Positions 5,337-6,190 of a DNA stretch of 6,190 nucleotides are shown here, in pieces. A program made the position numbers and the translations under genes. Location: assembly GCA_002336675.1 (NCBI GenBank), contig DDEI01000094.1, positions 1 through 6,190 of the forward strand. Direction: 5' to 3'. The DNA comes from Flavobacteriales bacterium UBA1958 (lineage in GTDB: Bacteria > Bacteroidota > Bacteroidia > Flavobacteriales_D > Sanyastnellaceae). Each line of letters opens with the position of its first letter. Positions within the stretch are counted from its first letter, which is position 1. The notes under the pieces are model-generated. The model worked only from the letters and a program-made list of their open reading frames with translations, was not told the DNA's origin and searched no databases.

Positions 5337-6190
5337 ATGGAGTTTAATTTGTGGTCATTTATATTAGAAAATCTAGAAGCTGCGGGTATCATTGGCGGTT
5401 ATGTTTCTATCTCAATGATTGGTTTTGCGTTAATCAGTTTTGCCTCTCGGGAAAAGTTCAGACGTAAAGATTTAATTGGTCCTAAATGGGCACAACCTAT
5501 TATAGGTGCTTTATTAGGAGTGGTTCCAGGCTGTGGAGGCACCATAGTAGCGTCTTCCATGTATAAAAACGGTAACCTCACCTTTGGCGGTTTATTTGCG
5601 GCATTCATTACTACATTAGGAGAAGGGTCATTTGTATTATTAGGCGCTTCTGATGAGGCTGATGTAGCAGCTAACCTCACGGCATTTGCAGTAGTGAGTG
5701 CAGTGGGATTAGTTGTAGGTATTATTATTGGGTATGTGGCCGATGGTATTGGAATTAAATTCAGTAAAGTAGAAAGATTAGAAATAACTTCAGAAAAACA
5801 CCTGAGCATCCCTGAAGAGAATTCAGCTGCTCGTAATTTCATTGATAACATAGGGTTCTATTTAATTATGGCCATAGCATTTTTTCTAGCACCTGGTTCT
5901 ATCATGGCTCTTTGGGGTGGAAGCATTGAAGCCATTGAACATGTAACAGTATGGGTAGCTATAGCGCTCACGGTCATTAGTATAGTTTACTACTTTATAT
6001 ATAGATTTGTTTTAAAAGAGGATTGCCATTCAGGTCATAATGATGATCTTAGATCCACATTGTTACACTCCATAGAGGATATTACTATGGTAATAACCTA
6101 TGTGTTTATAGGATTATTTGCGGCTAATTTTATCATAGACGTAGTCATAGGAGCAGAGGCATTTGAAGTTTGGATGAGAAAATCAGGATT
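5337..6190 (+). CDS. Putative manganese / heavy-metal exporter (10-TM, ArsP_2-like), 3' truncated
   Basis: The reading frame runs off the right edge after 284 visible residues. It is a polytopic inner-membrane protein with hydrophobic segments near 16-35, 52-73, 83-103, 113-133, 172-192, 203-222 and 250-271. The segment GALLGVVPGCGGTIVASSMY (57-76), followed by FGGLFAAFITTLGEGSFVLL (83-102), is characteristic of the family annotated as putative manganese transporter or 10TM heavy-metal exporter (Pfam ArsP_2). In that family a second PGCG motif lies in the C-terminal half, which would be beyond the window. Loop DCHSGHNDD (229-237) carries Cys, His and Asp residues that might touch metal. The ATG is preceded by AGAGGAAG (5322-5329), a Shine-Dalgarno-like sequence that supports this start and is not seen in front of the other genes here. 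The gene is separated from prmA by a terminator and has its own promoter candidate. Family assignment is good; the metal is inferred. Confidence 0.8.
   Translation, partial: MEFNLWSFILENLEAAGIIGGYVSISMIGFALISFASREKFRRKDLIGPKWAQPIIGALLGVVPGCGGTIVASSMYKNGNLTFGGLFAAFITTLGEGSFVLLGASDEADVAANLTAFAVVSAVGLVVGIIIGYVADGIGIKFSKVERLEITSEKHLSIPEENSAARNFIDNIGFYLIMAIAFFLAPGSIMALWGGSIEAIEHVTVWVAIALTVISIVYYFIYRFVLKEDCHSGHNDDLRSTLLHSIEDITMVITYVFIGLFAANFIIDVVIGAEAFEVWMRKSG

Noticed and set aside
5399..5851. 150-codon minus-strand ORF opposite the exporter
   Set aside because: The plus-strand frame encodes a recognisable membrane transporter that stays open to the window edge; the minus frame has no motif and is antisense shadow.
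1..6190. CRISPR array, tRNA genes, insertion sequence ends or a defence cassette
   Set aside because: No spaced direct repeats, cloverleaf, terminal inverted repeats with a transposase, or defence-family proteins are visible on either strand.

Overview
The window is AT-rich and reads as a chromosomal segment from a member of the Bacteroidota, most likely order Flavobacteriales. The evidence is a secreted protein with a type IX secretion (Por) C-terminal sorting domain, a tpiA-prmA gene pair, Bacteroidota-style TAnnTTTG promoter boxes, A-rich leaders mostly without Shine-Dalgarno sequences, and a fragment of a VPS10/BNR-repeat protein of the type common in that phylum. The genus cannot be told from this sequence.

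Layout, left to right. Bases 1-465 (+) are the 3' end of a large VPS10/sortilin-like BNR-repeat protein. A 160-base convergent gap follows. Bases 626-1408 (-) encode a 260-residue protein that matches the N-terminal accessory region of long Bacteroidota RluA-type pseudouridine synthases but has no catalytic domain. Bases 1409-2069 are mostly non-coding. They hold one small lysine-rich protein gene on the minus strand (1679-1786) with a terminator hairpin at 1591-1626, and a second terminator-like hairpin (1944-1968) with no recognisable gene in front of it on the plus strand.

The right half is all plus strand. It has a secreted endonuclease/exonuclease/phosphatase-family enzyme with a signal peptide and T9SS sorting domain (2070-3287), then triosephosphate isomerase tpiA (3451-4203). 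Ribosomal protein L11 methyltransferase prmA (4204-5040) starts at a GTG directly abutting the tpiA stop and ends at a clear intrinsic terminator. After a 296-base regulatory gap comes the first part of a putative manganese/heavy-metal exporter (5337 to the right edge).

The genes do not form one pathway. tpiA and prmA are a housekeeping pair that is probably translationally coupled. The secreted nuclease and metal exporter are independent units, and the small-protein region is the least explained part. I see no CRISPR array, tRNA, rRNA, intact mobile element or defence cassette. The most worthwhile leads are the catalytic-domain-less RluA-like protein, the lysine-rich microprotein, and the orphan terminator suggesting an unrecognised short transcript. 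None amounts to clear evidence of a new multi-gene system.
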